From: Rhizobium sp. R635
GTDB lineage: Bacteria; Pseudomonadota; Alphaproteobacteria; Rhizobiales; Rhizobiaceae
Reading direction: 5' to 3'
DNA: 64,000 nucleotides
Assembly: GCF_002211285.1 (NCBI RefSeq)
Contig: NZ_LOKX01000032.1
Coordinates: forward strand, 186,001 to 250,000
Shown here: one piece after another, positions 24,071 through 32,359 of the stretch
Numbering within the stretch: position 1 is the stretch's first letter
Layout of the letters: every line of letters starts with the position of its first letter
The notes under the pieces: generated by a model
Told to the model about the DNA's origin: nothing
The model's input: only the letters and a program-made list of their open reading frames with translations
Database searches by the model: none
Made by a program: the position numbers and the translations under genes

Positions 24071-25243
24071 TCACCAATAGGAAGACCAGCGGCGCGAAAG
24101 GCGCGTCAAAGCTTCCATGTAATAATAATCTCCCCAGGAGACGCATTCATCGACGCCCTCGCCGCGGCAGGTGTTGAAGGGCGATTTCTTCGAATAGGTG
24201 GCGTGCAGCACCAGGCCGTTGGAAACGGTGGGGTCCTTGACCGCATAGTGGTCGGCGAGGCTCTTCATCATGCGCCGCGCCAGGGTGCGGTAGCGTTCGG
24301 CGGCTTGCGCCTCGACGAGGTCGGCCATTTCAAGCAGGCCGCAGGCGGTGATCGACGCCGAAGAGCTGTCGCGCGGCTCGCCGTCGCCATCGGAAAAGAC
24401 GAGATCCCAATAGGGCACCATGTCGGCCGGCAGCCGATTGAGATAGAAGGCGAGCAGCCGGTCGAAGGTTTCTTGATATTCATTGATCCGCTCATAGCGA
24501 TAGGAGACCGCCATGCCGGCGATGCCCCAGGCCTGTCCGCGCGCCCAGGCGCTGTCGTCCCGGTAGCCCTGTTTGGTGGCGCCGCGCACCGGCGCTCCGG
24601 TGACCGGGTCCATGTAGAAGGTGTGATAGGTGGAATCGTCCGGCCGCACCGAATTGGCGAGCGTGGTGCGAGCATGAATGAGCGCGATCTCTCGGTATTT
24701 CGGGTCGCCGGTCTCGCGGCTTGCCCAGTAGAGAAGCGGCAGGTTCAAGAGGCAGTCGATGATATAGCGGTATTCCTCCGCCTTGCCCTTGTGGCCCCAG
24801 GCCTGGATGAACTGGCCGATCGGCTGGAAGCGCTCGATCAACTGGTCGGCCGCAAGGATCGCAGCCTTGCGCCCGTCTTCGTCTCCGACGAGCTTCCAGG
24901 CGGCGATGCAGGAGGGCGAATAGAGAAAGCCCATGTCGTGGTGGTCGGTCTCGATACGGTTTTCGATCCGGTGCAGGAAGGACTGGACCTGGATTTGTGC
25001 GGCATGGCGGAAGACCGGGTCGCCGCTATGCTCGAAGGCGAGCCACAGTTCGCCCGGCCAAAAGCCGGCCGTCCATTGGGTGTTGGCCACGGCGGGAAAG
25101 AAGTTTCCGACACTCGAATGGTTCTGCGAGGCGTAGGTGAATTCGGGAAGGTTGCGGCGGATCTGCGCGACGGCGAGATCGAGCGCGGCTTTGACCTCTT
25201 CGTCGGTGATCGGCTGCGGGGCGACTGAGGAAACGGCGTTCAT
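24071..25243 (-). CDS. GH88 unsaturated glucuronyl/galacturonyl hydrolase
   Basis: A 390-residue alpha/alpha-toroid enzyme. Catalytic Asp candidates lie in ENRIETDHHDMGFLYS and YRDDSAWARGQAWG, both hallmarks of GH88, which hydrates the 4,5-double bond of unsaturated uronic acids left by polysaccharide lyases and releases them. SVGNFFPAVANTQWTAGFWP and the C-terminal WGDYYYMEAL are family features too. There is no signal peptide, so it acts on imported oligosaccharides. It sits 3 bases after a permease gene and 15 before the ATPase. Its presence implies a lyase product as substrate, consistent with the divergent heparinase-like gene. Confidence 0.94.
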   Translation of the reverse strand: MNAVSSVAPQPITDEEVKAALDLAVAQIRRNLPEFTYASQNHSSVGNFFPAVANTQWTAGFWPGELWLAFEHSGDPVFRHAAQIQVQSFLHRIENRIETDHHDMGFLYSPSCIAAWKLVGDEDGRKAAILAADQLIERFQPIGQFIQAWGHKGKAEEYRYIIDCLLNLPLLYWASRETGDPKYREIALIHARTTLANSVRPDDSTYHTFYMDPVTGAPVRGATKQGYRDDSAWARGQAWGIAGMAVSYRYERINEYQETFDRLLAFYLNRLPADMVPYWDLVFSDGDGEPRDSSSASITACGLLEMADLVEAQAAERYRTLARRMMKSLADHYAVKDPTVSNGLVLHATYSKKSPFNTCRGEGVDECVSWGDYYYMEALTRLSRRWSSYW

Positions 25244-25246
25244 GGA

Positions 25247-26083
25247 TTAACCCTTCAGTCCCGTCGAGGCGATGCCCTCGACGAAGAAGCGCTGGAGAGA
25301 GAGGAAGACGACGAGAACCGGAATGAGGGCGACGACGGAGGCCGCCATGATCAGCCCGTACTCGGCCGAATATTGCGAGATGAACATGCGGAGACCAATC
25401 TGGACGGTCTTGAGCTCCGTCTTGGTGAGATAGATCATCGGCCCGAGGAAATCGTTCCAGGTGGTGACGAAGGTGAAGATCGTCAGCGTCGAGAGCGCGG
25501 GCTTCGACAGCGGCAGCATGATGCGCGCCCAGATCTGGTACTCGTTCATGCCGTCGATGCGGGCCGCCTCGCAGAGCTCGGTCGGGATCGACATGTAGAA
25601 CTGCCGCATCAGGAAGACGCCGAAGGCGGTGAAGGCCTGCAGGCAGATCAGCGCCAGATGCGTGTTGTTGAGGCCGAATTCGCGCATCAGCAGGAATTGC
25701 GGCACCATATAGACCTGCCAGGGCATGGCGATGGTGGCGATATAGCCGAGGAACAGCGTGTTCTTGTAGGGGAAATTCAGCTTGGCGAAGGCGTAGGCCG
25801 CAAAGCTGGAGGTAAGCAATTGCAGCAGCGTGACGATGATCGTCAGCTTCGAGGTGTTGTAGATGAAAAGGGCGAGCGGGATCTTCGTCCAGATATCCAC
25901 ATAGTTCTGCCATTGAGGCTGCGAGGGTATCCACTCGATCGGGAAGGCGAAGACGTCGCGGCTGAGCTTCAGGGAGGCCGAGAGCATCCAGGCGAAGGGC
26001 ATCAGCATGACCAGCGTCACCGTGATCACGATGGCGTAGAGAAGGACCGTCTTGAGGGTAATCTTGCGTCCGGCGATCCTCAT
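25247..26083 (-). CDS. CUT1 sugar ABC transporter permease (MalG type)
   Basis: A 278-residue inner-membrane protein with six predicted helices, the first at about 12-34. The EAA loop that contacts the ATPase reads CEAARIDGMNEYQIW with the conserved G seven residues after EAA. It ends in the FVEGIASTGLKG motif typical of MalG-like subunits. It overlaps the upstream permease by 4 bases and pairs with it to form the channel. Confidence 0.95.
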   Translation of the reverse strand: MRIAGRKITLKTVLLYAIVITVTLVMLMPFAWMLSASLKLSRDVFAFPIEWIPSQPQWQNYVDIWTKIPLALFIYNTSKLTIIVTLLQLLTSSFAAYAFAKLNFPYKNTLFLGYIATIAMPWQVYMVPQFLLMREFGLNNTHLALICLQAFTAFGVFLMRQFYMSIPTELCEAARIDGMNEYQIWARIMLPLSKPALSTLTIFTFVTTWNDFLGPMIYLTKTELKTVQIGLRMFISQYSAEYGLIMAASVVALIPVLVVFLSLQRFFVEGIASTGLKG

Positions 26084-27036
26084 GCCTCGTCCTCCCGCTG
26101 GCGCCGGAACTGGAAGACCGTGACGGCGAGCACGAGGAAGAACAGCACCAGCGACACCATGCTGGAATAGCCGAGATCCCAGGAGATGAAGGCCTCGTTG
26201 TAGATGTGATAGACGAGGACGAGCGTCGAGGTGCCGGGGCCGCCCTGGGTGATCATGAAGATCTGGTCGAACACCTTGAAGGACTGGATCGTCAGCATGA
26301 CGGTGACGAAGAAGGTCGTCGGCCCGAGCTGCGGCACGGTGACGTGGATGAACTTTTGCCAGGAATTGGCGCCGTCGAGATCGGCGGCCTCATAAAGCTC
26401 GGCATTGATGCCCTGCAGGCCGGCCAGATAGATGACCATGTAATAGCCCATGTTCTTCCAGATGCCGAAGAGGATCACCGTGACCATCGCCCAATGGCGG
26501 TCGGCCGCCCATCCCGGCATGTTCTTCGGATCGAGGCCGAGCGTGTAGAGGATCATGTTCACCGGTCCCATCTCGGGATTGAAGATCATGTTCCAGACGA
26601 CCGCGACGGCGACCAGCGAGGCGACATAGGGGAAGAACATCGCAGTGCGGAAGAAATTCCGCCCCACGATCTTCTGGTTGAGGAGAACGGCGAGGCCGAG
26701 CGCGCAGAGCAGCGTCGCCGGCACCGAGGCGACCGTATAGATCACCGTATTCCAGAAGGCGGCGATGAAGGCCTTGTCCTCGAAGAGCCGCCAGAAATTG
26801 TCGAGGCCTGCGAATGTGATCGCATTCGAGCCGTCCCAATGCATGAAGGCGAGCGCGAAGGCGAAGAGGATCGGGCCGAGCGTGAAGACGGCGAAGCCGA
26901 GGAAATTCGGCGCGATGAAGGAATAGGCGACGAGCGCGTTGCGCAGCTTGCGCTGGCGCTTGGACAGGACGGCGACCTTCCGGCGGGGCGTTGCCGGAAC
27001 GCCATCCGTTGCGATGGCCGAATTCGATATGGACAC
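26080..27036 (-). CDS. CUT1 sugar ABC transporter permease (MalF type), first gene of the operon
   Basis: A 318-residue permease with six helices (first: LVAYSFIAPNFLGFAVFTLG) and the EAA loop YEAADLDGANSWQKF. The GTG start at 27036 is chosen because AGGAGG lies 8 bases upstream on the minus strand; a longer frame to 27180 reads through sequence with no family match, and an ATG at 27060 is possible. It heads the leftward operon and is 248 bases from the divergent heparinase-like gene. Confidence 0.93.
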   Translation of the reverse strand: MSISNSAIATDGVPATPRRKVAVLSKRQRKLRNALVAYSFIAPNFLGFAVFTLGPILFAFALAFMHWDGSNAITFAGLDNFWRLFEDKAFIAAFWNTVIYTVASVPATLLCALGLAVLLNQKIVGRNFFRTAMFFPYVASLVAVAVVWNMIFNPEMGPVNMILYTLGLDPKNMPGWAADRHWAMVTVILFGIWKNMGYYMVIYLAGLQGINAELYEAADLDGANSWQKFIHVTVPQLGPTTFFVTVMLTIQSFKVFDQIFMITQGGPGTSTLVLVYHIYNEAFISWDLGYSSMVSLVLFFLVLAVTVFQFRRQREDEA

Positions 27037-27148
27037 CGATGCTTCCTCCTGGGCGGACATTCTGCAGCTGACGGCTCGCGGAGATTTCCGAATCCTCGAT
27101 CCGGAACATCCGGGCGGCTGAATGCCGCCAGTTCTTCCTCCTGCCATC

Positions 27149-27176
27149 GACATAGCACATATCCGGTATTGGTCAA
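27149..27176 (-). promoter_or_regulatory. candidate sigma-70 promoter of the uronide transport operon
   Basis: On the minus strand TTGACC (27171-27176) is followed after 16 bases by TATGTC (27149-27154), about 115 bases before the permease start. The surrounding 27037-27284 gap is AT-richer than the genes and holds both divergent promoters; no gene was found in it. Confidence 0.35.
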
Positions 27177-27284
27177 ACAAGTTCTGAATAGATCATACAA
27201 ATTTTATGGCAGGCGCCGAAAACATATGATAGGTGAACGTGAAGACCGGTTGCGCGTCGAGGCTATTCGAATGCGGGGAGGGAC

Positions 27285-29075
27285 ATGTTCAGCGAGATTT
27301 CAGGGGAATTGCCGGACAGTTTGGGCGATTTCACTCCCGGCGCGATCGCTGCGGATCGCGCCATCTGGAACGCCGTGCCGCAGACGATGCGGGATGCCGT
27401 CCTTCGCGATGCCGAAACCACGCTTGCGCGCAGCTGGCCCCTCATCACGGCCTCCGATTACCGGGAATACACGGAGACGGGCAACCGCTCGCGCTTCGAG
27501 GAGCTTTATTTCACGCGGCGGCGGATGCTCAACGATCTGGTGCTCGGCGAACTCGTCGAAGGCGGCGGCCGGTTCCTGCCTGGCATCGTCGACGGCATCT
27601 TCCTGATAACGGAGGAGAGCGGCTGGCAGCTTCCGGCGCATAATGCCTATGAACGCGGCGGCCCGCGCCTGCCGTTGCCTGACAATTCGCAGCCGGTCGT
27701 CGATCTCTTCGCCGCTGAAACGGGTGCCTTGCTTGCCACCGTCATCGCCCTGCTCGGCGATGAGCTCGACGGCATCAGCCCGGAGATTGCGGCGCGTGTG
27801 AAACGCGAGATCGAAATCCGCATCCTGACGCCCTATCTCGGCCGGCATTTCTGGTGGATGGGCCGCGGTGGCGAGCGGATGAACAATTGGACGGCCTGGA
27901 TCAGCCAGAACGTCCTGCTGACCGCCTTCTCGCTGAAGACCGATCAACCGACGCGCCGCGCCGTCGTCGAAAAGGCGCTTGGCAGTCTCGATGCCTTCCT
28001 GAAGGATTATGCCGAGGACGGCGCCTGCGAGGAGGGCGTGCTCTATTACCGCCACGCCGCACTCTGCCTCCACGGCGCGCTGACTGTTCTCGATAGCGCA
28101 GCACCCGGCCTGTTCGGCAAGATCTGGCGGCAGCCCAAGATCCGCAACATGGCCGAATATATCGCCAACATGCATGTGGCCGGCCGTTACTATTTCAACT
28201 TCGCGGATTCTTCCGCCGTGGTCGAGCCCTGCAGCGCCCGGGAATATCTGTTCGGAAAGGCGGTTGGTTCCGAGATGCTGGCGGATTTCGCCGCAGCTGA
28301 CAGGGCCACGGCGGATAATTCGCACCTGCCCGGGGAATGGAACCTCTGGTATCGCGTGCAGGAATTGCTGGTGGGAACGCTGCCCGCAGCCGAGCCGCGT
28401 CCGGAACCCCCGCGCGATATCTTTTATCCCGGCATCGGCCTGTTCGTCGCCCGCGACGGAGCGTTTTCGCTCGCGGTCAAGGGCGGCAACAATGGCGAAG
28501 GCCATAATCACAACGATGTCGGCAGCGTCACGCTCTACAAGAACGGACGCCCATTCCTGATCGACGTCGGCGTCGAGACCTATACCGCCAAGACCTTCTC
28601 GCCGCGCCGCTACGAAATATGGACGATGCAGTCGGCCTATCACAACCTGCCGACTTTCGAAGGCGTCATGCAGTCCGCCGGCGAAGCTTTCGGCGCTAGG
28701 GATGTCGAGGTCGAATTCGGCGATGATCGTGCGCGCATATCGCTCGGCATATCAGGCGCCTATCCCCCGGAAGCGGATCTGCGCAGCTATCGGCGCACCG
28801 TTTCCCTGATGCGGGGCCGCCATGTCGAGATCGTCGACGCTCATGACGGAGACAAGCCGGCGGTCCTGTCGCTGATGACGTGCCTCGCGCCGACCGTCAC
28901 CCCCGAGAAAATCGATCTCGCCGATCTCGGCAGCATTTTCGTCGAGGGCGCCGGCACGATCGAAGTCGACGAGATCGAGTTGGATGATCTCAGGCTGAGA
29001 TCGGCCTGGCCCGAAAAACTCTTCCGTCTGCGCCTGCCGTTTGCCGGCAAGCGCCTGACATTGCGGATCGTCTGA
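27285..29075 (+). CDS. heparinase II/III-like polysaccharide lyase family protein, cytoplasmic
   Basis: A 596-residue protein with an N-terminal alpha/alpha-toroid (about 40-370; HFWWMGRGGERMNNWTAWI) and a C-terminal beta-sandwich heparinase II/III domain (about 380-596; GGNNGEGHNHNDVGSVTLYK, RPFLIDVGVETYTAK). The HNHND segment holds the conserved His/Asn cluster. Family members cleave uronic-acid-containing polysaccharides by beta-elimination, giving the unsaturated ends that GH88 removes. No signal peptide is present, unlike classic secreted heparinases, so an oligosaccharide substrate is likely. It is divergent from the transporter operon and 11 bases upstream of a carbohydrate-binding-like gene. 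Confidence 0.88.
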   Translation: MFSEISGELPDSLGDFTPGAIAADRAIWNAVPQTMRDAVLRDAETTLARSWPLITASDYREYTETGNRSRFEELYFTRRRMLNDLVLGELVEGGGRFLPGIVDGIFLITEESGWQLPAHNAYERGGPRLPLPDNSQPVVDLFAAETGALLATVIALLGDELDGISPEIAARVKREIEIRILTPYLGRHFWWMGRGGERMNNWTAWISQNVLLTAFSLKTDQPTRRAVVEKALGSLDAFLKDYAEDGACEEGVLYYRHAALCLHGALTVLDSAAPGLFGKIWRQPKIRNMAEYIANMHVAGRYYFNFADSSAVVEPCSAREYLFGKAVGSEMLADFAAADRATADNSHLPGEWNLWYRVQELLVGTLPAAEPRPEPPRDIFYPGIGLFVARDGAFSLAVKGGNNGEGHNHNDVGSVTLYKNGRPFLIDVGVETYTAKTFSPRRYEIWTMQSAYHNLPTFEGVMQSAGEAFGARDVEVEFGDDRARISLGISGAYPPEADLRSYRRTVSLMRGRHVEIVDAHDGDKPAVLSLMTCLAPTVTPEKIDLADLGSIFVEGAGTIEVDEIELDDLRLRSAWPEKLFRLRLPFAGKRLTLRIV

Positions 29076-29086
29076 GGAGGGCGAGC

Positions 29087-29929
29087 ATGGAATTGACGCT
29101 GAAGATCGTGGATGCCGATGGGTTCGTGCTGGCAAGCTCGACAGGTCAGGACGAGACGTTTCTGGTCTATCGCCAGAGCTATGGCGAGGGCGACTGCGTC
29201 ATCGTCGAGGCTTCCGAGCCGGGGCATGTCTTCCTCGCGCTGGACAGCGCGGTCCATCCCGCCCTGGTCTACATGAGGGACGGCGCCTATTCGTTTGCCG
29301 TGCCCTTCGGCGACAAGCGCAAGTCCTATTCGCCGAACGCCTTCAAGGGCGATATCCACCGGCTTTCAGCAAGACGCGCGCGGCCCGACGAGATCGCTCA
29401 AAGGCGCAATCTCGCCCTGAACCCCTGGGACGATCACGCCAACCGCACGCTCTTTCCACATGCGCATGCCAATGTGGAGACCCGCGGCGAGGCGGCCTTC
29501 GCGGCGCGCAACGCCATCGACGGCGAAAAGGCCAACGACAATCACGGTTTCTGGCCCTATACGAGCTGGGGCATCAACCGCGATCCTCAAGCCGCGCTGA
29601 CGGTGGAGTTCGGCCGGCCGGTGCGGATCGACGAGATCGTCTTCTATCTCCGGGCGGATTTCCCGCATGATTCCTGGTGGGAAAAGGCAAGCGTCACCTT
29701 CTCGAATGGCAGGAGTTTTTCATTCCCGCTGGTGAAATCGGGCGCCGCGCAGAGCTTTGCGATAGAGCCGTGCATCGTCGAATGGGTGGAACTGCACGGC
29801 CTTGTAAAGGCCGAGGACAGTTCGCCCTTTCCGGCGCTGACGCAGATCGAAATCTGGGGGACGGAAGTGGCTGGTGCCGTCGCTGTCGAAGACGAGGCCG
29901 GGCGCGCCGCCCTTCCTCTTGCTCTATGA
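29087..29929 (+). CDS. discoidin (F5/8 type C)-like putative carbohydrate-binding protein
   Basis: A 280-residue soluble protein. Residues 1-95 are beta-rich and unassigned; residues 105-270 resemble a discoidin domain: ALNPWDDHANRTLFPHAHAN, RNAIDGEKANDNHGFWPYTS, then VRIDEIVFYLRADFPHDSWW. It has no signal peptide and no catalytic motif recognised. It is probably co-transcribed with the heparinase-like lyase (AGGAGGG before the ATG) and may bind the same substrate or be an accessory enzyme of unknown type. Its 3' end overlaps the converging GlxA-type gene by 6 bases. Confidence 0.75.
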   Translation: MELTLKIVDADGFVLASSTGQDETFLVYRQSYGEGDCVIVEASEPGHVFLALDSAVHPALVYMRDGAYSFAVPFGDKRKSYSPNAFKGDIHRLSARRARPDEIAQRRNLALNPWDDHANRTLFPHAHANVETRGEAAFAARNAIDGEKANDNHGFWPYTSWGINRDPQAALTVEFGRPVRIDEIVFYLRADFPHDSWWEKASVTFSNGRSFSFPLVKSGAAQSFAIEPCIVEWVELHGLVKAEDSSPFPALTQIEIWGTEVAGAVAVEDEAGRAALPLAL

Positions 29930-30934
29930 ACCGACGGCCAGCTTGGGCCGCGCTGCGCTTGGCGGGCTGTCATGCAGGCGGTTCCAGGCACGGCGCAACT
30001 GCCTGGCCGAGCCGAAACCGGCGCGCATCGCCACGGCTTCCATATCCAGCCTCGAGCCGGCGAGCATCTCGCGGGCGAGGGCTACGCGCATGCGGTTGAC
30101 GAAATCCGTGACGCTCATGCCGGTATGTTCGTTGAACAGCCGCGAGAGGTTTCGCGGGCTGGCGCCGCTGAGGCGCGCGAGCGAGGCGACCGACCAATCG
30201 CGCGAGGGATCGGCGGCGACGGCGTCCTGGGCGCGATGGATGGCCGGGTGGATATGGTTGCGGCCTTCGAGCCAGGGTGAAAGCTGCGGGTCCGAGCCGC
30301 CGCGCCTGAGATAGACGACGAGATAGCGTGCCACCGCAAGCGCGCAGGCATGTCCGGCCGCTTCGGCAACGATGTGCAGCATGAGGTCTATGCCGGCGGT
30401 GATGCCGGCGCTCGTCAGGCGCTCTCCATCCTCGACATAAAGCCGGTTGTCCCGGATGCGCGCGGTGGGCGCAAGCCGCGCCAGATCCTCCATGCAGCCG
30501 TGATGGGTGGTGCATTCGCGGCCGTCGAGCATTCCGGCCTCTGCGGCGAGCAAAGCGCCCGAGCAGATCGAGGCCAGCCGAACCCCGGGACGAATGGCCC
30601 GCTTCAGCCAAGCGACGATCGCAGCCTGGTCGGCGCGCTCCTCTTCGTCCCAAGGACGATTGTTGTCCATCGGCGCGTCGGCGCTGCCCGCGATGATCAC
30701 AAGCGCCTGATCGGGCAAACGTTCCGGCAAGGCGGCGACACCCGTCACGGCAAGGCCGATCGAACTGCCGACCGTTGCCGACGGACCGATATAGGTGACG
30801 CCGAAGCGGACCGCCGTCTGTTCGAGGTTCGCCTTGCGCAGCACTTCGATCGGGCCGGCGACATCGAGCAGCAGCACGCGCGGCGGAACGACGACGTAGA
30901 CGGGAATATCGAAGGGCTGCGCTGTATCCGTCAT
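29924..30934 (-). CDS. GlxA-family AraC-type transcriptional regulator with DJ-1/PfpI domain
   Basis: A 336-residue regulator. Residues 10-190 form a DJ-1/PfpI-like domain with the nucleophile-elbow Cys124 (ASICSGALLAAEAG) and DGRECTTHHGCMEDLAR. Residues 225-325 carry two helix-turn-helix motifs of AraC type (SVASLARLSGASPRNLSRLF; VAMRAGFGSARQLRRAW). Such proteins often regulate adjacent amidases or hydrolases. The preceding cysteine-hydrolase gene overlaps this gene by 4 bases (ATGA), so the two form one operon. Confidence 0.93.
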   Translation of the reverse strand: MTDTAQPFDIPVYVVVPPRVLLLDVAGPIEVLRKANLEQTAVRFGVTYIGPSATVGSSIGLAVTGVAALPERLPDQALVIIAGSADAPMDNNRPWDEEERADQAAIVAWLKRAIRPGVRLASICSGALLAAEAGMLDGRECTTHHGCMEDLARLAPTARIRDNRLYVEDGERLTSAGITAGIDLMLHIVAEAAGHACALAVARYLVVYLRRGGSDPQLSPWLEGRNHIHPAIHRAQDAVAADPSRDWSVASLARLSGASPRNLSRLFNEHTGMSVTDFVNRMRVALAREMLAGSRLDMEAVAMRAGFGSARQLRRAWNRLHDSPPSAARPKLAVGS

Positions 30935-31497
30935 GCCGCGAGTTGCTCTCCGAGCCCCGCCAGCGCCTGTTCGACAGTGGCGATCCGGGCAAAACGGCCA
31001 GACAGGACCAGTTCCGTCCGGCCCCGGATTTCTCCGGCGCTCCAGGTGCGGCCTGCCGCGTCGGTCATCGGGAAGGTCAGGGTCGCTTCACCGGCATAGT
31101 CGACCTGATAGCCGAGATCGGAGGCGTGGCGCGTCGTGGTCTCGCAGCACTGTTCGGTGCGGATGCCGGAGACGATGATGCGGCGAACGCCATTCTCGGT
31201 CAGCCATACGTCGAGCCCGGAGCCGACGAGCGCGCTGTGGCGGCTCTTCTTGAAGATCGCTTCAGGTGCGATCCTGAGCGGGGCGAGGGTTTTGACGAAG
31301 CCGGAGGCCTCCGAGAACGGGCCGCTTCCATCGACATGGAAGATCTGGACGACGGGTATCCCGCGAGCCTCGGCGCCGGCGATCAGAGCCTGCTGGCGTT
31401 CGATATAGGCGGAGGCGAGGTCTTCATCCCAATAATCGCGCTGCCGGAAGGACTCCTGGGCGTCTATGACGAGAAGAATGGTTTCATGGCCGGACAT
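30931..31497 (-). CDS. isochorismatase-family cysteine hydrolase
   Basis: A 188-residue alpha/beta hydrolase with the family triad Asp12 (LVIDAQESF), Lys84 (FKKSRHSA) and Cys117 (RTEQCCETT). It hydrolyses C-N or vinyl-ether bonds; nicotinamidase, ureidoacrylate hydrolase and isochorismatase are relatives, and the substrate cannot be told. The ATG at 31497 is preferred because GGAG lies 6 bases upstream; one at 31509 adds four residues. Operon with the GlxA-type regulator. Confidence 0.9.
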   Translation of the reverse strand: MSGHETILLVIDAQESFRQRDYWDEDLASAYIERQQALIAGAEARGIPVVQIFHVDGSGPFSEASGFVKTLAPLRIAPEAIFKKSRHSALVGSGLDVWLTENGVRRIIVSGIRTEQCCETTTRHASDLGYQVDYAGEATLTFPMTDAAGRTWSAGEIRGRTELVLSGRFARIATVEQALAGLGEQLAA

Positions 31498-31690
31498 TTT
31501 CTGCTCCATGGCGGTTGATCATGAAGCCATATTCGACGACATGAAGACAGAGGAAAATGCATGTGCCGGACAAATAGCGGACAATTCGCGCCAATGCCTG
31601 TTTAAGGCAGCCTCGGCCGGCAGCAATGGACAAGATGCAGCTCCATGGATACGCTTCCGCCAAGCCCTCCGCACGTGCTAAGGGGGATGG

Positions 31691-32359
31691 ATGAGACTGC
31701 TTGTAGTGGAGGACAACAAGGATCTGGCGGCTTGGCTGGGCAAAGCCCTGCGGCAGGCGCAGTACACTATCGACCTTGCCTATGACGGCGAGGATGCCGA
31801 ACATCTGCTCAAGGTGGCGGAATATTCGGCGATGATCCTCGACCTTTCGTTGCCCAAACTTGACGGGCTGACGCTTTTGAAGCGGCTGAGGCAATCGGGA
31901 AACAAGCTGCCGGTCATCATCCTGACTGCGAATGCGAGCCTGGACGGCCGTGTGGCCGGGCTCGACAGCGGCGCCGATGACTATCTCGCCAAGCCCTTCG
32001 AAATCGCCGAACTCGAAGCGAGAATTCGCGCGGTCGTCCGCCGCGGCCAGGATCGGGCATCCTCGGAGATCACAGTCGGGAACCTGCGCTTTTCCGGCGG
32101 CACGCGGCAGTTCTTCGTCGAAGGTGAGCCGCTGCAGCTGACGCCGCGGGAATATGCCGTTCTCGAACAACTGGTCATGAAGCTCGGCACCACGGTCTCG
32201 AAAGCCGCCCTCTCCGAAAGCGTCTTCGGTTTCGACGACGAGGCCGATCCGAGCGCCATCGAAATCTATGTCCACCGGCTGCGCAAGAAGCTCGAGAACA
32301 GTTCGGTGCAGATCGCGACGCTGCGCGGGCTCGGCTATCTCCTCCGACATGTCCAATAG
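31691..32359 (+). CDS. OmpR-family response regulator (TctD-like)
   Basis: A 222-residue regulator: receiver with E7/D8, phospho-acceptor Asp51 (AMILDLSLPKLDG), T79 and K101 (YLAKPF), then a winged-helix domain (REYAVLEQLVMKLG; IEIYVHRLRKKL). It overlaps the sensor-kinase start by 11 bases. The short receiver and GLGYLLRHVQ end agree with TctD-type regulators of carboxylate uptake, but no tricarboxylate transporter is adjacent. Confidence 0.95.
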   Translation: MRLLVVEDNKDLAAWLGKALRQAQYTIDLAYDGEDAEHLLKVAEYSAMILDLSLPKLDGLTLLKRLRQSGNKLPVIILTANASLDGRVAGLDSGADDYLAKPFEIAELEARIRAVVRRGQDRASSEITVGNLRFSGGTRQFFVEGEPLQLTPREYAVLEQLVMKLGTTVSKAALSESVFGFDDEADPSAIEIYVHRLRKKLENSSVQIATLRGLGYLLRHVQ

